Below, one piece after another: positions 28,987-37,854 of a stretch of DNA of 64,000 bases. A program made the translations under genes and the position numbers. Origin of the DNA: Dyella sp. ASV24 (lineage in GTDB: Bacteria > Pseudomonadota > Gammaproteobacteria > Xanthomonadales > Rhodanobacteraceae); assembly GCF_016428905.1 (NCBI RefSeq), contig NZ_JAELTQ010000008.1, positions 1 to 64,000 on the forward strand. The letters run 5' to 3'. Within the stretch, counting starts at the first letter, position 1, and the number at the start of each line of letters is the position of its first letter. The notes below the pieces were generated by a model. It saw only the letters and a list, made by a program, of their open reading frames with translations, did no database searches and was not told the origin of the DNA.

Positions 28987-31550
28987 ACCGGCCCGCGCCC
29001 GCATCCCTGATGTCGCGCTTGCGGCGCACGCTGGCGCAGCAACTGGGCGTCAACGCCGATGCGGATCGCAGCACGTGGTTGTTGCGGTTGGTGTTCCGGG
29101 CACCGCGTCCAGGGCATCGTGACTGGCCGGCGGTGTGGACAGAACGTCTTGGGCGTCATTTGCGTTTCGAGCTGGCGATGGAACCGGGTGAGGGGGGCGG
29201 TGCATGGGTCAAGCGCTTGTTCTTCCGCCCGCGCCGCCGTCGCGTGCGGTTGGCGGCCAATCTGCGCAGCGCGCGACACTATCGTGGCGCTCATCGCGGC
29301 TCGATGCTGCTCGGACGTATCGGCCAATGGCTGGCACCGGTGCAGCGTGCCATGGGACGGGCGGGGCGTGCAGTGTCCTCGCGTCTACCGGTGGTGCCGT
29401 GGGCAAGCGTCGGCGACCGCGTGAACCGATGGTCTTCCGGGTTGGACCGCATTCCTTACCTCAAGCAGATAATCCTGCTGCTCGCCTTCCTGGTGGCGGT
29501 CGCGTTCTGGACCACGCCGTTGGCCATCGATGCCCAGTTCCGTCTGTTTATTCTGGTGTGCGCTGTGATGATCATTGCACGGCGCATTCCTGGGCGCTGG
29601 CCGACCATGCTGATGGTGTCGCTGTCGATTCTGATGACCGGCCGCTACATGTGGTGGCGCATTACGCAGACGCTCAACTTTGCCACGCCGATCGAGGCAA
29701 TCTTTGGCTATCTGCTGTTTGCCGCCGAGATCTACACCTGGATCGTATTGTTCTTTGGCTATATCCAGACCGCTTGGCCGTTGAATCGCCAGCCCAAGCC
29801 CTTGCCGGAAGATACGGATAGCTGGCCCACGGTAGATGTCTATATCCCCACCTACAACGAGCCACTGACGGTGGTGAGCCCCGCGGTGTTGGCCGCCAAG
29901 AGCATGGACTGGCCGAGCGACAAGCTTCGTGTCTATCTGCTGGACGACGGCAGCCGCGAAGAGTTCGCGCGCTTCGCCGATGCAGTGGGCGTAGGCTACC
30001 TCACGCGTGAGGAGCACCGTTTCGCCAAGGCCGGCAACATCAACCATGCACTGGCGATGACCAGCGGCGAATTCGTTGCCATCTTCGATTGCGATCACAT
30101 TCCCACGCGCTCGTTCCTGCAGACGACGATGGGCGAGTTCCTTGCTGATCCCAAGTGCGCCATGGTGCAGACGCCGCACCATTTCTTCTCGCCTGACCCA
30201 TTCGAGCGCAATTACGACACCTTCCTGCGTATTCCGAACGAAGGCAGCCTGTTCTACGGTCTGATTCAGGACGGCAACGATTTCTGGAATGCCACGTTCT
30301 TCTGTGGATCTTGCGCGGTGATCCGTCGCGCGCCGCTGATGGAAGTAGGGGGCATCGCCGTGGAAACCGTTACGGAGGATGCGCACACATCGCTCAAGAT
30401 CCATCGCCGCGGCTATCGCACGGCGTACCTGCGCATCGTGCAGGCGGCAGGGCTTGCCACCGAAAGTCTGTCCGGCCATATCGGGCAGCGCATTCGCTGG
30501 GCGCGTGGCATGGCGCAGATCTTCCGCGTCGACAACCCATGGTTTAAGAAAGGGCTCACGTTCTTCCAGCGCATTTGCTATAGCAATGCGATGCTGCACT
30601 TTTTCTACGGCATTCCGCGGTTGGTCTTCCTGTCCATGCCCTGCGCCTTCCTGTTCTTCGGGCTGCATGTGTTTGGTGCGGATGCCATTTCCGTGATGGC
30701 CTATGTGTTTCCGTACCTCTTTATTTCCGGCATGGCCAATTCGCGCATCCAGGGCCAGTACCGCCATTCGTTCTGGGCCGAGGTCTACGAATCGGTGTTG
30801 GCCTGGTACACGGTGCTACCGACCACCATCGCCTTCATCAACCCGAAGAAGGGCAAGTTCAACGTGACGGCCAAGGGCGGCCTGATTGAAAGTGAGTACC
30901 TGGATTGGGCAACGTCCAAACCCTATGTGTGGTTGCTGGCTATCAATCTTGCGGGGTTGGTCGCGGGTATCGTGCGCATCTTCACCGTGCAACGCGACGA
31001 ACCGATCACCGTTCTGATGAACATGGTGTGGGCATTGTTCAACGTCGCCATGCTGGGCGCCGCGGTGGGTGTCGCCAAGGAGGCCAGGCAAGTGCGCGTG
31101 TCGCACCATGTGCCGTTGCGGGTGCCGGCCACCCTGGTGCTTGCTGACGGCAAGACTATCGCCTGCAGCACCGAAAACTATTCCACGGGCGGTCTGGGCA
31201 TCGTGCTGCCTGAAGAGCTGAAACTGGAGCGAGGCGCCCCGCTCGGCGTGGCTTTGTCGCGCGGTGATATCGATTACTACTTCCCCGCGGTGGTGGCACG
31301 CAACAGTGGCCTCCATCTTGGCCTCAAGTTCGAGGAATGGTCGTACGAAAAGGAGACCCAACTGATCCAGTGCACCTTCGGCCGTGCCGACGCCTGGGTG
31401 CGCTGGGAAGAGGAACTGGTTCCCGACGCGCCCTTGCGCAGTTTTGTCGAGGTGATCGAGATGGGTTACCAGGGTGTGTTGCGACTTTTCGATGCCTGCC
31501 TGGACGCCGCGGAAGCCGTCTTTGTACGGCGCCCGCGACGGTCGGATTGA
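28983..31550 (+). CDS. bcsA: Cellulose synthase catalytic subunit BcsA
   Basis: BcsA is the UDP-glucose glucosyltransferase that makes and translocates the beta-1,4-glucan. The 855-aa protein has an Arg-rich N-terminal extension (about 1-155) and membrane helices. Its GT2 motifs are DDGSREEF, FDCDH, TED (in VTEDAHTSLK) and QRIRW. The C-terminal PilZ domain keeps the NYSTGG motif. The paired RxxxR motif appears as R705-VSH-H709, with His where the second Arg is expected. The ATG at 28983 overlaps the bcsQ stop by 4 bp. Length is close to E. coli BcsA (872 aa). Confidence 0.96.
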   Translation: MNRPAPASLMSRLRRTLAQQLGVNADADRSTWLLRLVFRAPRPGHRDWPAVWTERLGRHLRFELAMEPGEGGGAWVKRLFFRPRRRRVRLAANLRSARHYRGAHRGSMLLGRIGQWLAPVQRAMGRAGRAVSSRLPVVPWASVGDRVNRWSSGLDRIPYLKQIILLLAFLVAVAFWTTPLAIDAQFRLFILVCAVMIIARRIPGRWPTMLMVSLSILMTGRYMWWRITQTLNFATPIEAIFGYLLFAAEIYTWIVLFFGYIQTAWPLNRQPKPLPEDTDSWPTVDVYIPTYNEPLTVVSPAVLAAKSMDWPSDKLRVYLLDDGSREEFARFADAVGVGYLTREEHRFAKAGNINHALAMTSGEFVAIFDCDHIPTRSFLQTTMGEFLADPKCAMVQTPHHFFSPDPFERNYDTFLRIPNEGSLFYGLIQDGNDFWNATFFCGSCAVIRRAPLMEVGGIAVETVTEDAHTSLKIHRRGYRTAYLRIVQAAGLATESLSGHIGQRIRWARGMAQIFRVDNPWFKKGLTFFQRICYSNAMLHFFYGIPRLVFLSMPCAFLFFGLHVFGADAISVMAYVFPYLFISGMANSRIQGQYRHSFWAEVYESVLAWYTVLPTTIAFINPKKGKFNVTAKGGLIESEYLDWATSKPYVWLLAINLAGLVAGIVRIFTVQRDEPITVLMNMVWALFNVAMLGAAVGVAKEARQVRVSHHVPLRVPATLVLADGKTIACSTENYSTGGLGIVLPEELKLERGAPLGVALSRGDIDYYFPAVVARNSGLHLGLKFEEWSYEKETQLIQCTFGRADAWVRWEEELVPDAPLRSFVEVIEMGYQGVLRLFDACLDAAEAVFVRRPRRSD

Positions 31551-31561
31551 TGGGGTAACGC

Positions 31562-33148
31562 ATGGGATTCTGGAATCTCTATTTCATCGCGAAGCTTTAC
31601 CTGGCCGCGAAGGGCAGCATCCAGCCGATCTGGTGGCTCAACCTGCTGTTTGCGCTGGCGCTGCTGGTGCCTCTCCATAAGCGTTGGCAGCGCGTGGTGA
31701 AGCAGGTCGCGGCGGTGTTGCTCGGGGCGGCGCTGCTCTACCACGAGAGCGACCTGCCCCCGTTTGGCTACGTGCTCAGGCAGATTCCTGCGCTGGCGTC
31801 GTTCTCGCCGACCTATCTGATGGAGCTGGCCCGTCGCGTATTCACGCCGGCGATGGTCTACATCCCGATCTTTGTCATCGTGGTTTACGCGGTCGTCAAC
31901 CGATGGGTACGTGTCACCACGTTTGTGCTGCTGGCATTGATCATCTTTCCGTTGTGGCAGGGCATGGACACGCTGATCGCCAAGTCGAGCCAGGCCGGGA
32001 GCTACGCTGCGGCAAATCCGCGTGCCGATGCGAACGCCGCCAATGCAGGAACTACGGGAGCTACCGGAAGCTATGACGAGCAGCTGGCTGCTTTCCATCA
32101 CACAGAGAAAAGCCGCCGCGTGGCGTTCTTTCCGCCGGACAAGGATCCAGGTTCGCAATTCGACATCATCGTCATCCACATCTGTTCGCTGTCGTGGGAC
32201 GACCTGGACGTCGTCAACATGCGTGACAATCCGTTGTTCGGCAAGTTTGACTATGTGTTCAAGAACTTCAGCAGCGCAGCCAGCTACAGCGGCCCGGCGG
32301 CGATCCGTTTGCTGCGCGCATCGTGCGGACAAGAGAGCCATCAGGAGCTCTACAGCGCGGTGCCGCAGGAGTGTCACGTGTTCGCGGATCTGGCCGCCGC
32401 CGGTTACGACGTACAGTTCATGATGAACCATAACGGCCGCTTCGATGATTTTGTCGGCACCATCCAGCGTGACATCGGCATTCCTGGCCTGCAGCCGCAA
32501 TCGACCGATGGCCTGCCACCGTTTATGCGTGAGTTCGATGGTTCCCAGTTAGTCAACGATTACGACGCGCTGGCGCGCTGGTATCAGGGTGTCGCGGCCA
32601 AGGACGGGCGACCGGTAGCGCTGTACTACAACACGGTGTCGATGCACGACGGCAATCGTCTGCCCAACAACAACATGACCAGCCTGCAGTCGTATCCCAT
32701 CCGGTTGACCCGGTTGCTGGGCGATATCGACCGGCTCACCGAGGTGATCGAGCACTCGGGCCGTAAGGCCATGATCGTCTTCGTGCCCGAACATGGTGCC
32801 GCGCTGCGCGGTGACGCGGGGCAGATCTCCGGCCTGCGCGAAATCCCCACGCCACGCATCATCAACGTTCCGGTAGGCGTGAAGCTGGTGGGGCTGCCAT
32901 CGGGCAAAGCGCCCGCGGGTCACACCATTTCCATCGACACGCCCTCCAGCTATCTAGCCCTTGCCCAGTTGATGTCCAACCTTGTGGCCAACAGCCCGTT
33001 CAAGACCGACGCGCCCGCGCTGGACCAGTATGCGCATGATCTGCCACAGACCCGTCTGGTCGGCGAGAACGAGAACACGGTGACCCTGAGTACTGCCAAC
33101 GGCTATGTGATCCACACGCCGGATGGCGTCTGGATGGAGGGGAAGTAA
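31562..33148 (+). CDS. bcsG: Cellulose phosphoethanolamine transferase BcsG
   Basis: BcsG adds phosphoethanolamine to cellulose in the periplasm. The 528-aa protein has four or five N-terminal membrane helices (to about residue 135), a Ala/Thr-rich linker, and an alkaline-phosphatase-fold domain. The likely nucleophile is S243 in SYSGPAAIRLLRASCGQ. Metal ligands include the Cys of IHICSLSWDD and the Glu-His of PEHGAALRGD. Presence of BcsG implies that this strain makes modified, not plain, cellulose. It overlaps bcsR by one base (TAATG). Confidence 0.94.
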   Translation: MGFWNLYFIAKLYLAAKGSIQPIWWLNLLFALALLVPLHKRWQRVVKQVAAVLLGAALLYHESDLPPFGYVLRQIPALASFSPTYLMELARRVFTPAMVYIPIFVIVVYAVVNRWVRVTTFVLLALIIFPLWQGMDTLIAKSSQAGSYAAANPRADANAANAGTTGATGSYDEQLAAFHHTEKSRRVAFFPPDKDPGSQFDIIVIHICSLSWDDLDVVNMRDNPLFGKFDYVFKNFSSAASYSGPAAIRLLRASCGQESHQELYSAVPQECHVFADLAAAGYDVQFMMNHNGRFDDFVGTIQRDIGIPGLQPQSTDGLPPFMREFDGSQLVNDYDALARWYQGVAAKDGRPVALYYNTVSMHDGNRLPNNNMTSLQSYPIRLTRLLGDIDRLTEVIEHSGRKAMIVFVPEHGAALRGDAGQISGLREIPTPRIINVPVGVKLVGLPSGKAPAGHTISIDTPSSYLALAQLMSNLVANSPFKTDAPALDQYAHDLPQTRLVGENENTVTLSTANGYVIHTPDGVWMEGK

Positions 33149-33342
33149 TGGCCACACCACGTGATCCGAAAGAGCGGATGGTTCCCAGCGATATCGAAAC
33201 CTATGCGCGATACGTTGAAGGCATGGATGCCGCACGCTACTTCGACAGCCAGTTGAAGGAGGTGCGCGAGGCGGCGCGCAAGCGCTGGCCGTTGCTTGCC
33301 GATGTGTTGTATCCGGAGGATGCCGGCTCGGCGCCTCGGTAG
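33148..33342 (+). CDS. bcsR: Cellulose biosynthesis protein BcsR-like
   Basis: The 64-aa protein contains RKRWPLLADVLYPE, which matches the C-terminal KRWPLLAEF signature of BcsR. BcsR binds BcsQ and stabilises the synthase complex in E. coli. There bcsR precedes bcsQ; here it is the last gene of the operon, coupled to bcsG. It ends 4 bp from the stop of the convergent diguanylate cyclase gene. The call rests on this one motif and on context. Confidence 0.75.
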   Translation: MATPRDPKERMVPSDIETYARYVEGMDAARYFDSQLKEVREAARKRWPLLADVLYPEDAGSAPR

Positions 33343-33346
33343 CTGT

Positions 33347-35110
33347 TTAGGCTGGCGGGGCGGTTTCCACGCGGTTGCGGCCGCTTTCCTTGGCACGGTA
33401 GAGCAGGGCATCGGCTTCGCGCAGTAGCAATTCGACATCAATCGGGTTGCCATCATCCTGTCGGGCAAACGCCACGCCGATGCTGACGGTGAAACCAAAA
33501 CTCTGGCCGTCGGCAGTCACTGTTGTTTCATTGTGCAGGCGAAGGCGTAGTCGTTCGGCCAGCGCTTGTGCCTGCTGTGACTCCTTCACGCGCGACAACA
33601 CTACAAACTCCTCGCCACCGAAACGGGCAACGATGTCGTCGGCGCGTACGGTTTCACGACAGACACTGGCCATCAGCACCAGCGCTTTGTCGCCGCTGTC
33701 GTGGCCATAAGTGTCGTTGATGCGCTTGAAATGGTCGATATCCATCAGCATCAATGCCACCACCGGGTCGTTGCTGCGTTCGTCGGCCAGCAACACGTTG
33801 GACCGGCTCTCGAAAGCGCGTCGGTTGAGCAGGCCGGTCAGCGTATCCGTCTCGGCCATGGTTTTCAGTTCGCTGATCAGGCGTTTGCGTTCCTTCTCCA
33901 ACGTGAGGCGTCTGGCGTCGTTTTCCTTGAGTACGCGCAAGGCGCTGAACAACTCGCGCACTTCGCCGCCGTACTGCTTGCGAGGCAGCGATACCGAGGG
34001 ATTGCCCGAAGCAATGGCGAGGATGACGCGCCGTGCCTCCACGAAGGGCCGGATGATCCGCTCACGGAATCGCCAGATCATCAGCAGCAACAGGCCGGTG
34101 AGCAGTGCTGCGAAAATACCCGAGGCGACCAGATAGATAAGGTGCCATCGCAGGCTGTCGCGAATAGTGCTCTGCGTGAGTGCCAAGGCATCGTCGCGGA
34201 AGCGATTGATGGGGATGATCAAGGGACCGTATCGCTCAGAAACCCTCAGGGGGAGCTCGTCCGGACCGGAAGGGCTTTGCGCCGACTGCCGCAGATGATC
34301 GATCAGGGTGAGCGCATCACCGAAGTAACGTTTGTCGATGTCCGCGTAGTCCGATCGCAACAGCGCGGGAAGAACGCGGATGCTGGGTTCCATCAACAGC
34401 CGTAGCTGATCGATCTTGCCTAGCGTGCGTGCAATATCGAACGTTTCCTGCTCGGTAAGCGTGCGGCGCGACATCAGGGCCGGAGCGAACTGTGACACGA
34501 GCATGCCCGCGTGCTCGCGCAGCAGTGCGGAGAGTCGTGCGACGAGCAGATAGCTCTGCACATCCGCGTTCTCGCGGATGACCCCCATCGCGCCGGTTTC
34601 GGCCATGGAGGACAGTTGCGGAATCGTGTCGGCCAGGTGGGCGAACCCGTCCAGCGTGGCGGTGTCCGTGCGCTCGTCCCGTGGCATGCCGCGCAAGGCG
34701 TCGAGATGCTGCCGCGCCTCCGTCAGCTGGTTTCGCGCGCGTTCCCACTGGGGCACCAGTGACGCGCAATGCCTGCAATCAGGATCGCGCAAGGCGGCGC
34801 CCAGCTTGTTCAATCGCGCGTCCGTGTCTTGCCGCGCGGCCACCATCGCGTGGAGTTGTTCCGCAGTCGGTGGGCTCTCCGCGACCAGTACTGCAAAGGT
34901 GGGGCGTCGCTCGCTGGATACATCGGCCATGGCGCGCAGCGCTGCCTGCACGGCGATGAACTCCTTCTCCGCCTCGTAGGCGTCCCAGTAGCCGCGCCAT
35001 TGCGTGGCGAACAGCCACAGCACAAGCCCGACCACCACCAGATACAGGGTGGTGACGATATAGCGGAACCGCCGGTTGATCGATTCGCCAGATGGCACGG
35101 TGGATGGCAT
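33347..35110 (-). CDS. Membrane diguanylate cyclase (GGDEF)
   Basis: The 587-aa protein has two membrane helices (about residues 14-36 and 322-344) flanking a periplasmic helical sensor of about 285 residues, a HAMP-like linker, and a GGDEF domain. The active site G498-GEEF502 is intact, as is the metal region MDIDHFKRINDTYGH. An RxxD inhibitory site (R489-ADD492) lies five residues before it. It should make c-di-GMP with product feedback. Its place tail-to-tail with the cellulose operon suggests it supplies BcsA and BcsE, but that is inferred. Confidence 0.93.
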   Translation of the reverse strand: MPSTVPSGESINRRFRYIVTTLYLVVVGLVLWLFATQWRGYWDAYEAEKEFIAVQAALRAMADVSSERRPTFAVLVAESPPTAEQLHAMVAARQDTDARLNKLGAALRDPDCRHCASLVPQWERARNQLTEARQHLDALRGMPRDERTDTATLDGFAHLADTIPQLSSMAETGAMGVIRENADVQSYLLVARLSALLREHAGMLVSQFAPALMSRRTLTEQETFDIARTLGKIDQLRLLMEPSIRVLPALLRSDYADIDKRYFGDALTLIDHLRQSAQSPSGPDELPLRVSERYGPLIIPINRFRDDALALTQSTIRDSLRWHLIYLVASGIFAALLTGLLLLMIWRFRERIIRPFVEARRVILAIASGNPSVSLPRKQYGGEVRELFSALRVLKENDARRLTLEKERKRLISELKTMAETDTLTGLLNRRAFESRSNVLLADERSNDPVVALMLMDIDHFKRINDTYGHDSGDKALVLMASVCRETVRADDIVARFGGEEFVVLSRVKESQQAQALAERLRLRLHNETTVTADGQSFGFTVSIGVAFARQDDGNPIDVELLLREADALLYRAKESGRNRVETAPPA

Positions 35111-35370
35111 GCGCGCGCGTCGTTCCCGGGAAGCAAGTGGCTCGTGGGAGAGGACGATCGCAGCGCCGGCTCCCTGCGCGTCAGGGCGGGCCCGATGGAC
35201 TCAGGTGGCCGCCCCGGCGTGTCTTCCCCCTGTTACGGTGCACAGTCTCGGCGGCAGCCCGTGATGGCTTCGTGGGCAATCGCAGAGCCGTGTTCAGGCT
35301 CTTCGGACGGTCCAGGATTACATTGACGGAACACCCTGAACTCGTGCCATCCACCGCTGTGCCAGGTGAC

Positions 35371-35712
35371 ATGAAACGACGCACCCGCAAACGCATCATC
35401 CGTACCGTGATCACCTGCCTCGTGGTGGGTACGCTTGCGGTGTTGGCTTCCTGGCACCGCTGGCAGGACCCGGTGGATGGCAGGGCTGCCGTGGCGATCG
35501 CGATGCATGACCGGCAAGTGGCCTCCTGCCAACAACAGATCCTGGCCAAGCTACAGGGGCAGCGGGTGGACGCGTGGCGCCTGGTGGACGAGCAGGGCGG
35601 CGCGCAGGGTAGGGAGTTCACCTTTGCCGCCAACTTCAACGAACAGCGCACTCTGTATCACTGCATCGTGGACGCGTCTGCTGCAGTCACCGAGGTGGAT
35701 GGCCCGGAGTGA
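35371..35712 (+). CDS. Hypothetical single-pass membrane protein
   Basis: The 113-aa protein starts MKRRTRKRIIRTVIT, has one hydrophobic helix (residues 9-27) and an extracytoplasmic part with two Cys (VASCQQQ and YHCIVD) that could form a disulphide. I do not recognise a family. The GTG at 35362 is an alternative start. It is preceded by 260 bp without a gene and followed by 124 bp. Confidence 0.6.
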   Translation: MKRRTRKRIIRTVITCLVVGTLAVLASWHRWQDPVDGRAAVAIAMHDRQVASCQQQILAKLQGQRVDAWRLVDEQGGAQGREFTFAANFNEQRTLYHCIVDASAAVTEVDGPE

Positions 35713-35836
35713 GTGTTCCGATGGCCCCCGTGACGGATCAGATAGCAGGCCTCGGGGTGGCGCATGTGTTGCTCGCCATGTATGCGCCATATCCTTCCGC
35801 TAGCCTCGGTCAGTGGATAGTCGCGGGGAAGCATCG

Positions 35837-36133
35837 ATGAATCTCAATATCGAACGGACGTCCCCCTCGTTGCGCTGGAACGGTGCCATGCCGTTGTTGA
35901 TGTCGTTTGTCGTGATAGGGATGATCGTGGCCGACCTGCTTAGGCATGGTTTTCACGCGCCCCACCACGACGAGGGCACGGCCGACCATATCGCCATCCT
36001 CCTTATGTTCGGGCAGCTACCCATCATGGCGAGTCTGGCGTTGTCTGGCTGGCGGGAATGGCCGCGAACACGTCCCGTGCTGACCTTGCAGGTAGCGTTG
36101 TGGGGGCTGACCTATGCGTTGTCCTTCCTGTAG
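35837..36133 (+). CDS. Hypothetical small membrane protein
   Basis: The 98-aa product has about three hydrophobic helices (LLMSFVVIGMIVADLL, HIAILLMFGQLPIMASLAL, TLQVALWGLTYALSFL) and a His-rich loop (HGFHAPHHDEG). No family is evident. It converges with the DUF4239-like gene 22 bp downstream. Confidence 0.6.
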   Translation: MNLNIERTSPSLRWNGAMPLLMSFVVIGMIVADLLRHGFHAPHHDEGTADHIAILLMFGQLPIMASLALSGWREWPRTRPVLTLQVALWGLTYALSFL

Positions 36134-36155
36134 GGACGACGCCTGTCCAGACGCT

Positions 36156-36923
36156 TCATGTATGCGGCAGAGACGCCAGCAGCGCGTGCAGGTTCTGCGG
36201 AACGACGCGAATAAGGCCGCCGCGCGGACTGTCGATATCGGCGATGAGCATGAAGGACACCGCCACCACCAGCGGCAGGACCAGCAGCAGTCCTCGTTGT
36301 GAGCCCGCCTTGCGCGATCCCATACCCACCAGCAGGTTGCTGCCGAGCGCCACCACCATCATCAGCAACCAAGCGGCAGCCGGTATGCGATTCCACCAGG
36401 ACGCCTGCGTATAGCCTTCTGAATTCAGCACGTCGTTCATGCCCGCCACGACCAAGGCGGTGATCGGATTGGGTTGCTGACCGGCGGGGGCCGCCATCCC
36501 TGCCCATAGGCTGGCCTGCAGCGCGTTCTTGCGTGCGGTGACAGCCGGTAGCTGGCTGCGGTCCGTGGTTTCGTAGAAGACGATGCGCTGCTCCAGATAG
36601 CTGACCAGCAACGGTCGCAGTTTGGTCGCGTCCTCAGGCGGCAGCAGATCCAGACGGACGTACTCCGTGCCGATGGCGTTCGCTTCGGCTTCTTCGTAAT
36701 TCTTGCGCTGGTCGTAGCGGCTGATGGCCATGGAAAAGCTGAAGCCGATGATCAGGCCAAGCAAAGTCAGCGTGGCACCTTGCACGACGCCGAACGTATC
36801 GGCAGCAGCTTCCTTTTCCGAAGAACCTCGGCTTGCCCACCACGCGCCGACGCGCTCGGCAATCCACATGCCCACCAACGACAGGACGAACACCACCAGC
36901 GGATGATTGAGGGTAAAGCTCAT
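36156..36923 (-). CDS. Bestrophin-like DUF4239 membrane protein
   Basis: The 255-aa protein has an N-terminal helix, a helix with LTLLGLIIGFSFSMAISRYDQRK, a soluble middle with EANAIGTEYVRLDLLP, and two C-terminal helices. This pattern fits DUF4239, a bestrophin-like family of unknown function. I use ATG 36923 (MSFTLNHPLV). Bestrophins are anion channels in other organisms, but channel activity has not been shown for this group. Confidence 0.7.
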   Translation of the reverse strand: MSFTLNHPLVVFVLSLVGMWIAERVGAWWASRGSSEKEAAADTFGVVQGATLTLLGLIIGFSFSMAISRYDQRKNYEEAEANAIGTEYVRLDLLPPEDATKLRPLLVSYLEQRIVFYETTDRSQLPAVTARKNALQASLWAGMAAPAGQQPNPITALVVAGMNDVLNSEGYTQASWWNRIPAAAWLLMMVVALGSNLLVGMGSRKAGSQRGLLLVLPLVVAVSFMLIADIDSPRGGLIRVVPQNLHALLASLPHT

Positions 36924-37124
36924 GCAGGAGCCCCTTTGGCGAATGGCGACAGGCGTCACGCGGCGGTCACAGTGAACGGACACTTGCGAAGTGAAAGTGA
37001 AGGGACGGTGGTGTCCGGCTAGCCCGCATTCCACGCCTCGTTGGTGGAGGCCAGGCTCTCAGTAGGAGCCTCTTCGCTCGTCATGTTGGAGCATGATTTC
37101 GGAGGTATCCGATATTGGGATCGA

Positions 37125-37244
37125 ACGCGGTTTTCTACGATAGTCCTGCCGACCCAAACTCGGGGTTAGGTAAGGGCAGCTATGTGCACGGATTGAGGGT
37201 GCTGCCCGTTGGTCGGCCGGGCCCCTTAGGGGGCCCGTTTTTTT
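37125..37244 (+). ncRNA. Candidate small RNA ending in an intrinsic terminator
   Basis: A structured stretch ends in a strong terminator with no gene upstream on this strand that would need it. The nearest + strand gene ends at 36133, and an opposite-strand gene lies between. The 5' end is a guess and no clear promoter was seen. I recognise no known RNA family. Confidence 0.25.
37218..37244 (+). terminator. Intrinsic terminator
   Basis: CGGGCCCC and GGGGCCCG pair around loop TTAG and are followed by seven T. Confidence 0.8.
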
Positions 37245-37310
37245 GGGCGGAATGCCGATTGCCTGCGACAACAGATGTTGGGTAGAAGAGGCGATGCAAG
37301 AGCTTCACCG

Positions 37311-37343
37311 AAAAAAGCCGCCCAGGAGGCGGCTCTTTTTTGG
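37311..37343. terminator. Bidirectional terminator
   Basis: AGCCGCC and GGCGGCT form the stem, with six A before and six T after. It can end the leftward gene at 37429-37644. Confidence 0.75.
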
Positions 37344-37428
37344 TTTCTTTTACCCAAGTAGGCTTTAGCGATCAGCTATCGGCTATTGGCTTTCGCAGGC
37401 GCCAGAGCTTCAACGCGCATGCGGCCTT

Positions 37429-37644
37429 CTAGGCTCTTTCAAATACTTTTCGCGCGTCCGCCGCGGCAGACAGGGCGTTGACCACGTCGGCGTCAGTAAA
37501 CCATTCGCTTGCAAGAATGACATTCAGCTCATCGACCCACCGTTGGTGTCTTTCCAGATCGATATGCTTGAAACCCTTCGCGGTTACCCACGCGATATGG
37601 CTGAGGTGGTGATCTCGAATCTGTTCGATGATCTTCCGGTTCAC
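37429..37644 (-). CDS. Small hypothetical protein
   Basis: The 71-aa product starts at GTG 37644 (NRKIIEQIRDHHLSHIAWV), which has AAGGA at good spacing; a TTG six codons upstream is an alternative. It looks cytoplasmic and mostly helical, with no motif I know. A terminator lies 86 bp downstream. It lies just outside a degraded IS element. Confidence 0.5.
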   Translation of the reverse strand: MNRKIIEQIRDHHLSHIAWVTAKGFKHIDLERHQRWVDELNVILASEWFTDADVVNALSAAADARKVFERA

Positions 37645-37854
37645 AGGGCGTCCTTGGGCCAATAGTCGTGATGAGGCACGGCCTAGAGAGCGTTTCTCTA
37701 GCGCGAGTTAATGACCTCGAGATTTACACCTCCATACTCGGAAGGAATATCGGAAAGATCCGAATAGTCCGCGAAAAGATTTCCCCGAGGGGAGGCACGG
37801 TGTAGGGCATCGACACTAGGCGTGCCTTGGTGGTGCTCCGGCGCAATGGTCTAG

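Larger units (their letters stand above)
36924..37428. other. 505-bp gap with two terminators and a possible small RNA
   Basis: I find no convincing protein gene. A rightward intrinsic terminator lies at 37218-37244 and a bidirectional one at 37311-37343. The segment before the first terminator can fold: GGGCAGC and GCTGCCC near 37175-37207 form a 7-bp stem. This suggests a short non-coding transcript of unknown role. Confidence 0.5.

Noticed and set aside
29385-30767. Open frame of 460 aa antisense to bcsA
   Set aside because: The sequence is a shadow of the conserved GT2 domain, with His/Arg-rich low-information composition.
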